This document shows, in pieces, positions 23,786 to 32,026 of a stretch of 64,000 bases of DNA. The notes under the pieces were generated by a model. That model was given only the letters and a program-made list of their open reading frames with translations, searched no databases and was not told the DNA's origin. The stretch comes from Leucobacter massiliensis (lineage in GTDB: Bacteria > Actinomycetota > Actinomycetes > Actinomycetales > Microbacteriaceae), in assembly GCF_002982315.1 (NCBI RefSeq), contig NZ_MWZD01000024.1, positions 62,001 to 126,000 on the forward strand, given 5' to 3'. The number at the start of each line of letters is the position of its first letter. The stretch's first letter is position 1. A program made the translations under genes and the position numbers.

Positions 23786-23978
23786 TCACGCGCTCCCTCC
23801 CGGTCTCGCGGTCCGTGGCACCCGGGTGCCGCGCGATGCGCGGGGATGCGCCGCGACTCCCTCGCGCGGGGGAGGAAGATCGCACGTCCGGCCGATGCGG
23901 CGCGAGTTCAGTGCTGCTTGGCTGGAACCGGGGCGGCGTGAGCGCGCGGCCTAGCGGGGCGAATAGGGAGGCATCGGC

Positions 23979-25016
23979 ATGGGGAGACCACGACCGTTCG
24001 GCGCGGTGAGCGCCGAGGTGAGCGCGCTCGCCGGCCGGGCGCGCGCGCCGCTCGCGGTGTCGCTGCGGAGCGGCGAGCGCGGCTGGTGCCGCACGGCACG
24101 CCCCGGCGTGGCGGCCGGCGACCGCTTCGAGATCGGCTCCGTCAGCAAGGTGCTCACCGGCACGCTGCTCGGAGTGCTGGCCGAGGCGGGCGAGGTGGAC
24201 CCCGATGCCCCGGTCGACGAGGTGACGGGGGAGCGCCTGCCCTGGCGGGATCGCGCCCCCTCGCTCGCGGAGCTCGCCACGCATCACTCCGGCTTGCCGA
24301 ACACGCCGCCGCGCCTCGGGCCGCGAGAGGCCGTCGGGGCGCTCGGGCTGAGCAGGCGCGACCCGTGGCGGGGCGTGAGCCCGGCCGCCTACCGGGTGGA
24401 TCTGTCGCGCGCGGCAGCGCGGGCGCGCGCCGACGGAGGCTTCCGCTACTCGAGCATGGGCATCGGCCTGCTCGGTGACGCGCTCGCCGCCGCGAGTGGC
24501 CGGCCCTTCGCAGAGCTGATCCGCGAGCGCCTGCTGCTCCCGCTCGGCATGACCCGCACCGGCCTCGACCGGCCAGAGGGCGGTGCGGACGCCGTCTCCC
24601 GTCCGCACAACCGCCGCGGCATGCCGATGCCCTACCTGCGGGATCACATGCCGGGGGCGGGCATGTTCGCGTCGTCGCTCGCCGATCTGGAGCGCCTGCT
24701 CGACGCCGTGCGAGATCCCGGCGCGACGCCCCTCGCGGCGGGAATCCGGAGCGCGACCGCCGTCCAGCGCGCGGCCGGGCCCGGGCTGGGCGTGGGCTAC
24801 TGCTGGCTGATCCGCGAGGCCACTGCACCCGGCGGCTCCGGCCCGGCACCGACGGGGGAGCCGGTGCTCCTGCACGACGGCGCCACCTGGGGCTCGCAGG
24901 CGCACGTCTCCGTCGGCCTCGCCACCGGACGAGCGGTTGCGGCGATGTCGGCCATCTACCGCGACCTCGACGGTTTCGCGACGCGGTTCCTCGGCGAGGG
25001 GGCCGCCGGGCGCTGA
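23979..25016 (+). CDS. Class C beta-lactamase-like serine hydrolase
   Basis: A protein of 345 residues with GGGAGG before the ATG. The family motifs are SVSK (nucleophile Ser with Lys), FRYSSMG at the place of Y-x-N (Ser replaces Asn) and LLHDGATWG for the third box (HDG). THHSGLPNT and LLLPLGMTRTGL are typical of esterase-type members. No signal peptide is visible, so a cytoplasmic esterase or peptidase is likelier than a secreted beta-lactamase. It is convergent with the MFS gene, 79 bp apart. Confidence 0.85.
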   Translation: MGRPRPFGAVSAEVSALAGRARAPLAVSLRSGERGWCRTARPGVAAGDRFEIGSVSKVLTGTLLGVLAEAGEVDPDAPVDEVTGERLPWRDRAPSLAELATHHSGLPNTPPRLGPREAVGALGLSRRDPWRGVSPAAYRVDLSRAAARARADGGFRYSSMGIGLLGDALAAASGRPFAELIRERLLLPLGMTRTGLDRPEGGADAVSRPHNRRGMPMPYLRDHMPGAGMFASSLADLERLLDAVRDPGATPLAAGIRSATAVQRAAGPGLGVGYCWLIREATAPGGSGPAPTGEPVLLHDGATWGSQAHVSVGLATGRAVAAMSAIYRDLDGFATRFLGEGAAGR

Positions 25017-25095
25017 TCCCTCCCGGGGTGCGGCGCACTCCTGCCGGGATCAGTGCGAATCCGCAGGGACCCCGATCCGGATCCCGGTCCCGCCC

Positions 25096-26610
25096 TCAGA
25101 CCCGTTCCCGTCCGGCCTCCCGCCGCCCCCGCATCGCGAGCAGCGCCGCCGGGATCCCGAGCGCCGTCAGCGCCGTCACCCCGAGGATCAGCCACTGCGC
25201 CGAGGCGAGCGGCGAGTCACCGCCGAAGGCGAGCAGATTGCCGGCAATCGCGCTCGTCAGGGTGAAGGCGACGAGCTGCGTCGTGCTCACCGCGGCGGCC
25301 GCCTTCGCACCCTCGGCCGGGTCGTCGCTCGCGCGCATCGCCGCCACCGAGAGGTGCGGGTAGGCCATGCCCACGCCGGCGCCCGCGAGGAACAGCAGCA
25401 CCGCCCAGATCGCCAGGTCCGCCCAGCCCGCGTCGGCGCGCTGCAGCAGCCCGTAGGCCGCGAAGCCCGCAACCACCACGACCGGCCCCGTCCGCACGCG
25501 GGCGCGCGCCATGCGCTCGCCCGCGCTCACGCTGAGCACCTGCGCGGTGGTCCAGCCGACGGAGGGCGCGGCGCCCAGGATCCCCGCCACGATCGGGCTG
25601 GCTCCCGCGAGCTGCTGCCCGAAGAGCGGGATGAAGTTCTCGGCGGTGATCCCGGCGCACAGACCCGCCACCGTCAGGTACACCCACTTCAGCGGGTTGC
25701 CGCGGACGTAGGCGAGCCGCGGCAGGACCCCGTTGGGGTTGCGTGCGTCGAGCGCGAAGAAGAGGAGCAGCAGGGCGAGCGCGCCCGCGATGGTCAGCGG
25801 GATCCACGCGCCGCTGAGCGTGGAGCTCAGGCTCAGCAGCGCGGCGGTGACGGCGAGCGCCACGATCGAGGGGAACGGAATGGGGGTGCGCGCGGGCTGC
25901 TCAGGCCGCTCGCGGGGGAGTGCGCGCGCGGTGACGAAGACGAGCAGGATCGCGACGCCCGCGAGCGCCGCGAAAGCCGCCCGCCACGCGCCGAACTGGG
26001 CGAAGAGGCCGCCGAGTGCGGGGCCGAAGAGCGTGCCCACGCCGAACATGGCGGAGACCAGGCCGGTCGCGCGCGTCCACAGCTCGGAGGGGAGCACCGC
26101 GCGGATGGTCGCGAAGCCGAGGCCGGTGAGGAGCCCCGCGCCGAGCCCCTGCACGGCGCGGCCCGCCACGAGCAGCTGCATGGCCGGGCTGCACGCCGCG
26201 AGCGCGGTGCCGGCGGCGAACACGAGGTAGGCGATGACGTAGGAGCCGCCGCTGCCGCGCGCGCCCAGCACGCGCCCGGTGAACATGGTCGCCGTCACCG
26301 CGGCGATGAGGTAGGCCGTGGACGCCCAGGCGTAGAACTGCCTGCCGCCGAGCTCGGCCACGACGGAGGGGAGCAGGGATGCGGTGAAGTAGAGGTTCAT
26401 CGCGTAGAGCGCGACGCCGCCGGCCATGACGATCACCGCCGTGCGGTGGGGCTTCGCGAAGAGGGCGCCCCAGCTGGCGGCGGGCGGGGCAGGTGCGTCC
26501 CCGGCGGACCCGGCGCTGGGCTCCGCATCCCCGGTGACGGCCTCCGGGGATGCGGGCGAGGCCTCGACGGTGCCGGTGTCGGTGTGCTTGTCGGAAGAGT
26601 GTTCACGCAT
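25096..26610 (-). CDS. MFS drug exporter, predicted SoxR target
   Basis: A protein of 504 residues. A 47-residue Ser/Pro/Asp-rich N-terminus precedes the helices, which start TAVIVMAGGVALYAMNLYF. The MFS motif region GRAVQGLGAGLLTGLGF and the motif-C-like segment GVGTLFGPALGGLFAQFG mark a drug:H+ antiporter. The promoter has the long spacer typical of MerR-family control, with a SoxR-type palindrome inside it, and soxR is divergent. Export of a redox-active compound is the likely role. The ATG follows the -10 box by 7 bases. Confidence 0.88.
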   Translation of the reverse strand: MREHSSDKHTDTGTVEASPASPEAVTGDAEPSAGSAGDAPAPPAASWGALFAKPHRTAVIVMAGGVALYAMNLYFTASLLPSVVAELGGRQFYAWASTAYLIAAVTATMFTGRVLGARGSGGSYVIAYLVFAAGTALAACSPAMQLLVAGRAVQGLGAGLLTGLGFATIRAVLPSELWTRATGLVSAMFGVGTLFGPALGGLFAQFGAWRAAFAALAGVAILLVFVTARALPRERPEQPARTPIPFPSIVALAVTAALLSLSSTLSGAWIPLTIAGALALLLLFFALDARNPNGVLPRLAYVRGNPLKWVYLTVAGLCAGITAENFIPLFGQQLAGASPIVAGILGAAPSVGWTTAQVLSVSAGERMARARVRTGPVVVVAGFAAYGLLQRADAGWADLAIWAVLLFLAGAGVGMAYPHLSVAAMRASDDPAEGAKAAAAVSTTQLVAFTLTSAIAGNLLAFGGDSPLASAQWLILGVTALTALGIPAALLAMRGRREAGRERV

Positions 26611-26617
26611 GTCCGCT

Positions 26618-26648
26618 ACGCTAGAACTTCAAGTCCACTTGAAGTCAA
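26618..26648 (-). promoter_or_regulatory. SoxR-controlled promoter with 19-bp spacer
   Basis: On the minus strand: TTGACT (26648-26643), 19 bases, TAGCGT (26623-26618), then 7 bases to the MFS ATG. A perfect palindrome CTTCAAGT-CC-ACTTGAAG (26627-26644) covers most of the spacer and the end of the -35. Over-long spacers twisted by a bound activator are the hallmark of MerR/SoxR promoters. Mirror copy: 52139-52169. Confidence 0.85.
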
Positions 26649-26658
26649 GGAGGCTGGG

Positions 26659-27294
26659 ATGCGCCGTTCGCCCACCGATCTGCTGACCGTGGGGGAGGTG
26701 GCGAGCCGCGCCGGCATCGCCCCGAGCGCGGTCCGCTACTACGAGCAGCAGGGGCTCATCGCGGCGACGCGCACCGCCGGCAATCAGCGCCGCTACCCCC
26801 GGCACGTGCTCCGCCGCATCGGCATCATCGTCGCGGCGCGCAGGTTCGGGATCCCGCTCTCGGAGCTGCAGGAGGTGTTCGCCGCCCTGCCTCACGACCG
26901 TATGCCGGGCAAGGCCGACTGGCGGCGGATCTCGCGCGGCTGGCACGACCGGCTCGAAGCGCGGCGGCGGGAGCTGGAGCGGCTGGAGGAGGAGCTGATC
27001 GGCTGCATCGGCTGCGGATGCCTCTCGCTCGGCACCTGCCGGGTGCTCAACCCCGGCGACGTGCTCGCCGAGGAGGGACCCGGCGCGCGGCGGCTGCCCG
27101 AGGCGGGCCCGGGCGGGGAAGCGCGCGGACGCGGATCAGCCGCGCCGTCCCTCCCGCGGGGCGTCGACGCTCCACGCCTCGGCGGGGCGGGTGATCGCCT
27201 CGGCCCAGGTGCCGCCGCGCCACGCGAAACGGGCGACCGCGCAGGTGGGCATGCGGTCGATGCCGCCGGAGGAGAGCCGGTGGGCGAGGCCTGA
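26659..27294 (+). CDS. soxR: Redox-sensitive regulator SoxR with long C-terminal extension
   Basis: A protein of 211 residues with AAGGAGG upstream. The MerR-type DNA-binding domain is LLTVGEVASRAGIAPSAVRYY. The [2Fe-2S] cluster ligands are Cys116, Cys119, Cys121 and Cys127 (CIGCGCLSLGTC, spacing C-x2-C-x-C-x5-C). SoxR is usually about 150 residues. Here the frame runs on for some 70 low-complexity residues, the last 159 bases being antisense to the phosphatase gene. It is predicted to switch on the divergent MFS exporter when oxidised. Confidence 0.92.
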   Translation: MRRSPTDLLTVGEVASRAGIAPSAVRYYEQQGLIAATRTAGNQRRYPRHVLRRIGIIVAARRFGIPLSELQEVFAALPHDRMPGKADWRRISRGWHDRLEARRRELERLEEELIGCIGCGCLSLGTCRVLNPGDVLAEEGPGARRLPEAGPGGEARGRGSAAPSLPRGVDAPRLGGAGDRLGPGAAAPRETGDRAGGHAVDAAGGEPVGEA

Positions 27295-27639
27295 GATCCC
27301 CGGGTCGTGCGCGACGAGCAGCACCCCGTCGACGTTCGCGGCGGCAGCGGTGGCGAGCAACGTCTCTGCTGGGGCCAGGTAGAGGGCCTCATCGAACTCC
27401 ACGGGGATCCCGAGCGCAGCGCCGAAGTGCTCGGCCGTGCTGCGCGCCCGCTGCGCGGTGCTGCTGAGGACGCGCGCGATCCCGAACGCGTCGGGGTCCG
27501 CGTCCCGTGCCACCGCGAGCCTCGCCGCCAAGACCGGCGCGTCGCGCTCGCCACGGGCGTTCAGCGGGCGGTCGTGGTCGCGCAGGCCCGGCTCGCCCCA
27601 GTCGGACTTGGCGTGCCGGACGAGGATGAGCTGCGGCAT
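27136..27639 (-). CDS. SixA-like histidine phosphatase
   Basis: A protein of 167 residues. The catalytic motif is LVRHAKSDW (His9), followed by RPLNARGERDAP. VLSSTAQRARSTAE carries a second active-site Arg, and LLVAHDPGISGLAH the second His. Members remove phosphate from phosphohistidine proteins or small phosphoesters. A -10-like TAGGCT (27696-27691) and a GAGGAG site lie upstream. Its 3' end overlaps the end of soxR on the other strand. Confidence 0.88.
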   Translation of the reverse strand: MPQLILVRHAKSDWGEPGLRDHDRPLNARGERDAPVLAARLAVARDADPDAFGIARVLSSTAQRARSTAEHFGAALGIPVEFDEALYLAPAETLLATAAAANVDGVLLVAHDPGISGLAHRLSSGGIDRMPTCAVARFAWRGGTWAEAITRPAEAWSVDAPREGRRG

Positions 27640-27877
27640 GACGCTCCTCTGCGTGCTGGGCGTGGGACGGCGGTTCGATCCGCCCCACCCAGCCTAAACG
27701 GCTCCGCCCGCCGGCGGCGCCCAGGGCACACGAGCGGGCGTGCACCATCGGGGTTCCGTCAATCGCGGGCGGCATGTTTGCGCTGCCCGCGAACCCAGGG
27801 CCGGGAGAGGAGGAGAATCGAGGTGGGCGCGGCGCGAATGCCCGGGCCCTTCGCACTGCCGAGGAAAGAAGGAACGC

Positions 27878-28927
27878 ATGCGCGCTGTTCGACTGACCGA
27901 CTGGAAGACCTTTCCCGAACTGCAGGAGATCGAGCGGCCGAAGCCGGGGCCCGGGGAGGTGCTGCTGAAGGTTGCGGGCGCGGGTGCGTGCCACAGCGAT
28001 GTGTCGCTGTTCGCCGAGTTCGACGCCTCGATGGGGCTGCCGGGGTTGCAGCCGCCCTACACGCTCGGCCACGAGAACTCGGGCTGGGTGGAGGAGGTGG
28101 GTGAGGGCGTCACCGGCTTCACGAAGGGCGACGCCTACCTCGTCTACGGTCCCACGGGCTGCGGCCGCTGTGCTGCGTGCGCGCGCGGCGAGGAGACCTA
28201 CTGCGAGAACGCGGCCACGAACCCGGCGCAGGGCGTCGGGCTCGGCCGCGACGGCGGCATGGCCGACTACGTGGTCGTGCCCGCCGGGCACCTGATCCCG
28301 CTGGGCGACGCGGATCCCGTCGCCGCGGCCCCGCTCGCCGATGCCGCGCTCACCCCGTATCACGCGATCAAGAAGGCGCTGCCGGTGCTGAACCGGGGCG
28401 GGGCGACGGCGCTCGTGGTCGGCCTCGGAGGGCTCGGCCAGATCGCCGTGCAGATCCTGCGGGCGCTCACCGGGGCGACGGTGATCGCGACCGACATGAA
28501 GCAGTCCGCGATGGACGCGGCCGCTGCGCGCGGCGCCGTGACGGTGCCGGGCGGCGACGACCAGGCGGCAAGGATCCGCGAGGCCACCGGCGGTCGCGGC
28601 GTGGATGCGGTCTTCGACTTCGTCGGCGCTGCTCCCACGCTGAAGCTCGCCATGTCGGTCGTTGCGGTGGGCGGCCGGGTGCAGGTCGTGGGCATCGCGG
28701 GCGGCGTGGTCGAGTGGTCGTTCTTCACCGCGCCCTACGAGTCGGTGCTGACCAGCAGCTACTGGGGCTCGGTGTCGGAGCTGCACGAGGTCGTCGCCAT
28801 GTACCGCGCCGGCCAGATCGAGCCTGACATCCAGCGCTTCCCGATGGATCAGGCGCTCGACGCCTACCGCCTGCTCCACGAGGGCAAGCTCTCCGCCCGC
28901 GCCGTGGTCGTCCCCCACGCCGCCTGA
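27878..28927 (+). CDS. Zinc-dependent alcohol dehydrogenase
   Basis: A medium-chain dehydrogenase of 349 residues. The catalytic zinc ligands are Cys38, His65 and Glu66 (GACHSD, LGHEN). The structural zinc is held by Cys95, 98, 101 and 109 (CGRCAACARGEETYC). The coenzyme fold has VVGLGGLGQIAVQI. The ATG at 27878 was chosen for its AAAGAAGGA site; in-frame upstream starts lack one. It resembles actinobacterial NAD-dependent aryl/alkyl alcohol dehydrogenases, but the substrate is unknown. It stands alone. Confidence 0.9.
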   Translation: MRAVRLTDWKTFPELQEIERPKPGPGEVLLKVAGAGACHSDVSLFAEFDASMGLPGLQPPYTLGHENSGWVEEVGEGVTGFTKGDAYLVYGPTGCGRCAACARGEETYCENAATNPAQGVGLGRDGGMADYVVVPAGHLIPLGDADPVAAAPLADAALTPYHAIKKALPVLNRGGATALVVGLGGLGQIAVQILRALTGATVIATDMKQSAMDAAAARGAVTVPGGDDQAARIREATGGRGVDAVFDFVGAAPTLKLAMSVVAVGGRVQVVGIAGGVVEWSFFTAPYESVLTSSYWGSVSELHEVVAMYRAGQIEPDIQRFPMDQALDAYRLLHEGKLSARAVVVPHAA

Positions 28928-28939
28928 CCCCGCTCACGT

Positions 28940-28976
28940 GGGCGGACCTTCCTCGCCGGTGCGGGGAGGGCCGCCC
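28940..28976 (+). terminator. GC-rich hairpin after the alcohol dehydrogenase gene
   Basis: Arm GGGCGGACCTTCC (28940-28952) pairs with GGAGGGCCGCCC (28965-28976), with one bulge and one wobble pair, 13 bases after the stop. There is no clear T-tract. Confidence 0.45.
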
Positions 28977-29068
28977 GCCTGGGGCGACCCGCCTGCGTCC
29001 GGGAAGCCCCTGAGCGGGCGTTTATATTTCGGCGCTCAATGACGCTGTCGTGCGGGCGGCGTGGGGAG

Positions 29069-29081
29069 TAGGCTGCACGGC
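29069..29081 (+). promoter_or_regulatory. -10 box TAGGCT for leaderless VOC gene
   Basis: TAGGCT (29069-29074), 7 bases, ATG at 29082. Mirror copy: 49706-49718. Confidence 0.5.
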
Positions 29082-29453
29082 ATGGCTGCCCGGCTCTCCG
29101 AGATCGTGATCGATGCGCGCGACCCGCAGCGGCTCGCGCAGTTCTGGTGCGAGGTGCTCGGCTTCACGGTGCTCGAAGCGGACGACGACGGCGTCGAGAT
29201 CGGCCCGGAAGCGGGCTTCGGCGGGGTTCAGCCGACGCTCGTGTTCGTTCCGTCCGTGGCTCCCAAAACCGGGAAGCTCCGCCTGCACTTCGACATCAAC
29301 CCGACCGACCGCGATCAGAACGCCGAACTCGACCGCCTCCTCGCGCTCGGTGCGCGGCTGGCCGACATCGGCCAGGGCCCCGAAGTGTCCTGGCACGTCC
29401 TCCAGGACCCCGAAGGCAACGCGTTCTGCCTCCTCCGCCGCCGACTCGGCTGA
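29082..29453 (+). CDS. VOC (glyoxalase-like) family protein
   Basis: A protein of 123 residues, one VOC unit. It starts LSEIVIDARDPQRLAQFWCEVLGF and ends SWHVLQDPEGNAFCLLRR, with the usual D-PEGN-FC turn, which places it in the glyoxalase-like PF18029 type. The metal and substrate cannot be assigned. An upstream in-frame GTG (29061) was rejected because the -10 box lies between it and the ATG. Its last ~130 bases and the downstream 35 bases are partly repeated at 31823-31963. Confidence 0.85.
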   Translation: MAARLSEIVIDARDPQRLAQFWCEVLGFTVLEADDDGVEIGPEAGFGGVQPTLVFVPSVAPKTGKLRLHFDINPTDRDQNAELDRLLALGARLADIGQGPEVSWHVLQDPEGNAFCLLRRRLG

Positions 29454-29491
29454 CATTGCTTGCGCACCAACTGCCGCAAAGCGCTGGCGGG
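29323..29491 (+). repeat. VOC 3'-end repeat, left (intact) copy
   Basis: This covers the end of the VOC gene plus the first 38 bases after it. It matches 31823-31963 in the same orientation, including the non-coding TGCGCACCAAC-GCCGCAA stretch. Confidence 0.85.
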
Positions 29492-29627
29492 GACTCGGGG
29501 TCCGCATGCGCGCGAATTCGAAAGGAGGAGGTGTGCAACGGCATTGGTGGAGGGGTGTTGCGCGGGTGCCGGGCAGGTGCCTTAGGTGCCTGTTCTGGTG
29601 GCAAGCGGGGAGATGCTCCGACAGGTT

Positions 29628-31361
29628 TCATGTGAGTTGCGTTGAGAAGTAGCTGCGGAGATAGTCCCGAAGAGCCGGGTCACAGACATAGATGTACGTG
29701 CCGAGTATTCCGCGGGTCAAGAGCACCGTGTAGATGTTCTTGACGTACCGCAGGAGGTCCTCGTCGCTGAAGGTGAGTCCGAGCTTCGGATTGTTCTCAC
29801 GGCCCTTCTTGTCGTGATAGTTGGCGCGGTTGAAAACGATCCTTTTGGACGCGATGTCATACGTGAGGTCGTTGCCGAAAGTGACGCCAGCGTAGTTGAG
29901 GTCGTACCCCTGGACCGTGTGGATCGACCCCATCTCCTCGATCGAACCCGGGCTATTGATCCAGTCCCGTTGCGTGGTGTTCCAGCGAAGGCGCTCGCCG
30001 CAGATCTCAATGTCGAACGCCTCCTTGTCTCGCTTGCTCCGCCAAGGCCACGCGTACCCGGCCACCAGCCTTGAGAGGCCGTGTTCTTCCTCACGCAGCA
30101 GGATCTGTCGCCGCATCTCTCCGAAGTCCGAGAAGAGTCGGAGATCGTACCCTTCGAATGAAATCCTGCTCTTCGGAGGCTCGTCGCTGAGGACGGATCG
30201 AACGTAGCCGACGTAGTCCTGCCCGCCCGAGATCCGCATTTGCGAGTGCAGCGGATAGATGCGGCCAGTCAAGGAGGCTTCGTTCACGAGTGCGCGCGTC
30301 GTCTCCGGCGAAAGGTCCGCAGGACGCACGCTCTGGCCTGCGTCGAGCATCAGTATCGTGTGTGTGCTCTGCTTCCTGATCCAGTCCAACTGAGTCAGCT
30401 GAAGGTCGTCCTGACCGAAGAGCTTGCGATTGATTTCAGCGAACTTCTGGTTCAGGGGGCCCGAGGCCTGGTTTGCGCGCCGATTCAAACGGTGAGCCTC
30501 GTCGACGATGAGCAGGTCAAAAGGCTCCTCGCTCTCACCGACGCCGTAAGGGGTGAGGACGAGGTCTTTGCTGAGACCAGGGGTCAGAGAAAAGACCTTG
30601 GCGATGGACTCGCGAAGCGACTGCTGAGGCACGACGATTCCGACCTTCAACGTTTTCAGCAAGTCCGCGTGACCCGGTGTGAAGAAGTCGCTGAATATCG
30701 AGTCGCTGTCGATGGGCTCTTTCGGATCGTGTCCCCGGATGTCCTCCAGCAGCTTCAGGAGGTAGATCGCGACCACCGTCTTGCCGGTTCCAGGGTTGCC
30801 ATGCACGATGACCGTGCTCGAAGTGCCATGCTCGAGGTCTGCGAAGAGCCCCTCGAGAATGTCCTCGACCGCGATTGCCTGGTCGTGATTCAGCGCTTTG
30901 AAGGGTGAGAGCTTGAAGAGATCGCTGTTGATGATCTCGGGCAGGGTCCGCTGAAACAGATGTTCTTGGGTGCGGAGATGCTCGAATACACCGTGGAAGG
31001 CCTGCTGATAGGTCTCGCGGTTGTAGTAGTCGGAGTCCGTGATCCCCGCGTTGTGGTTAAGAACCTTCAGGTAGCCGTCCCCGGAGAACATCCTGATGAG
31101 GAACGACTCAAGGTCAAGGCATGCCGACTTGTTGAAGGTGTCATCGAGGACCACACGGAACCACTCGAGGTCTCTCTTCTCGGGAGAATCGAGATGCTGA
31201 CGCATCCGTGCTTCGACGTTGAGCGATTCCCCCACGTATACCTCGCGATGGCTGTTGAGAATGTAGACCACGGGCCAGTTCCGGTGCCGGGGATCGACCG
31301 CGCCCCAGGCGCGTACACTCTCAGCAGTAAAGGGGAGACGTTCGACCTCAGAGGCGGTCAT
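29628..31361 (-). CDS. GIY-YIG nuclease fused to Schlafen-group-3/DUF2075-type helicase
   Basis: A protein of 577 residues from the ATG at 31359-31361, which has AGGAG 9 bases upstream; an ATG 24 bases earlier is possible. Residues 31-105 form a GIY-YIG nuclease: VVYILNSHREVYVGES, the Arg in ARMRQHLD, the Glu in LDLESFLIRMF and the Asn in VLNHN. From about residue 155 there is a P-loop ATPase of the PF09848 type: Walker A GNPGTGKT (188-195), Walker B LLIVDEAH (DEAH 287-290), IHTVQGYD and YTVLLTRG as late SF1-like motifs. It overlaps the MazG-like gene by 14 bp. GC is visibly lower than in the surrounding core genes. A nucleic-acid-targeting defence role is inferred, not shown. Confidence 0.88.
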   Translation of the reverse strand: MTASEVERLPFTAESVRAWGAVDPRHRNWPVVYILNSHREVYVGESLNVEARMRQHLDSPEKRDLEWFRVVLDDTFNKSACLDLESFLIRMFSGDGYLKVLNHNAGITDSDYYNRETYQQAFHGVFEHLRTQEHLFQRTLPEIINSDLFKLSPFKALNHDQAIAVEDILEGLFADLEHGTSSTVIVHGNPGTGKTVVAIYLLKLLEDIRGHDPKEPIDSDSIFSDFFTPGHADLLKTLKVGIVVPQQSLRESIAKVFSLTPGLSKDLVLTPYGVGESEEPFDLLIVDEAHRLNRRANQASGPLNQKFAEINRKLFGQDDLQLTQLDWIRKQSTHTILMLDAGQSVRPADLSPETTRALVNEASLTGRIYPLHSQMRISGGQDYVGYVRSVLSDEPPKSRISFEGYDLRLFSDFGEMRRQILLREEEHGLSRLVAGYAWPWRSKRDKEAFDIEICGERLRWNTTQRDWINSPGSIEEMGSIHTVQGYDLNYAGVTFGNDLTYDIASKRIVFNRANYHDKKGRENNPKLGLTFSDEDLLRYVKNIYTVLLTRGILGTYIYVCDPALRDYLRSYFSTQLT

Positions 31362-31665
31362 ACTTAGTGCTCCTGCCTCGGGCATCAGCCGCCGGGTATT
31401 TCACCCGCGTCTTCTCGAGTTTCTGAAGCACGATCTCGTCGGGGTCGAGACCTAGCCGATCTGCGAGAAGCAGGCAATAGGTCAATACATCGGCCAGTTC
31501 GTCCTCAGCTGAGCCAAGGCCCGAGTCGTCCCATTGAAAACACTCGAGAAGTTCACCCGCTTCGATGCTGATGCTCTTTGCCAGATTCTCCGGCGTATGG
31601 AACTTCCCCCAGTCGCGCTCGGCAACGAACTCTCGAAGCGCAGTGCGGACAGGCTTCTCATGCAT
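31348..31665 (-). CDS. MazG-like nucleotide pyrophosphohydrolase
   Basis: A protein of 105 residues. The all-alpha NTP-pyrophosphatase metal motif is present as EAGELLE (ExxE type) and EDELADVL (ExxD), with FHTPENLAKSISIEAGE and FQWDD as in RS21-C6/dCTPase-like members. It should cleave (d)NTPs to the monophosphate and pyrophosphate. It is the first gene of a two-gene unit with the nuclease-helicase, which begins before this gene ends. A TAACTT box 7 bases before the ATG suggests a leaderless mRNA. Confidence 0.88.
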   Translation of the reverse strand: MHEKPVRTALREFVAERDWGKFHTPENLAKSISIEAGELLECFQWDDSGLGSAEDELADVLTYCLLLADRLGLDPDEIVLQKLEKTRVKYPAADARGRSTKYDRL

Positions 31666-31822
31666 GCTTCTTAAGTTAGCACCGCGGCAAGCACTCGGTG
31701 GAGTGGCGTCGGGTGCAGCGCTGCTGAGACCGAGCCCCTGCCGGTCGACGATACTGGGCGGGCGGGAATCTCTGGGTACGGCTTGGCAGTGGGGCTTGCG
31801 GTGCTCGCGCTGCAGCTGGTGC

Positions 31823-31963
31823 CCGAACTCGACCGCCTCCTCGCGCTCGGCGCGCGGCCGACCGACATCGGCCAGGGCCCGAAGGCAACGGAGTACTGCC
31901 TCCTCCGCCGCCGACTCTGTTGAGCGGCCCTGCGCACCAACGGCCGCAAGAGCGCTAGCCGGG
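31823..31963 (+). pseudogene. VOC gene 3'-end remnant (right repeat copy)
   Basis: A decayed copy of 29323-29491, exactly 2,500 bp further on. It has lost about 40 bases between two CCCGAAG stretches, consistent with deletion at a microhomology, and carries several substitutions. It keeps the VOC end (TGCCTCCTCCGCCGCCGACTC) and the downstream non-coding stretch. No start or complete domain remains. Confidence 0.8.
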
Positions 31964-32026
31964 TTGTGGCACCGGGGAGAGGATTGTGAGGCGGCGCCGA
32001 ATCCGGTCAATGTCGGTGGTCGGAGG

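Noticed and set aside
25060..25095. GATCCGGATC-centred imperfect hairpin between the convergent serine hydrolase and MFS genes as a bidirectional terminator
   Set aside because: Pairing is interrupted and there is no T-tract on either side; evidence too weak to list.
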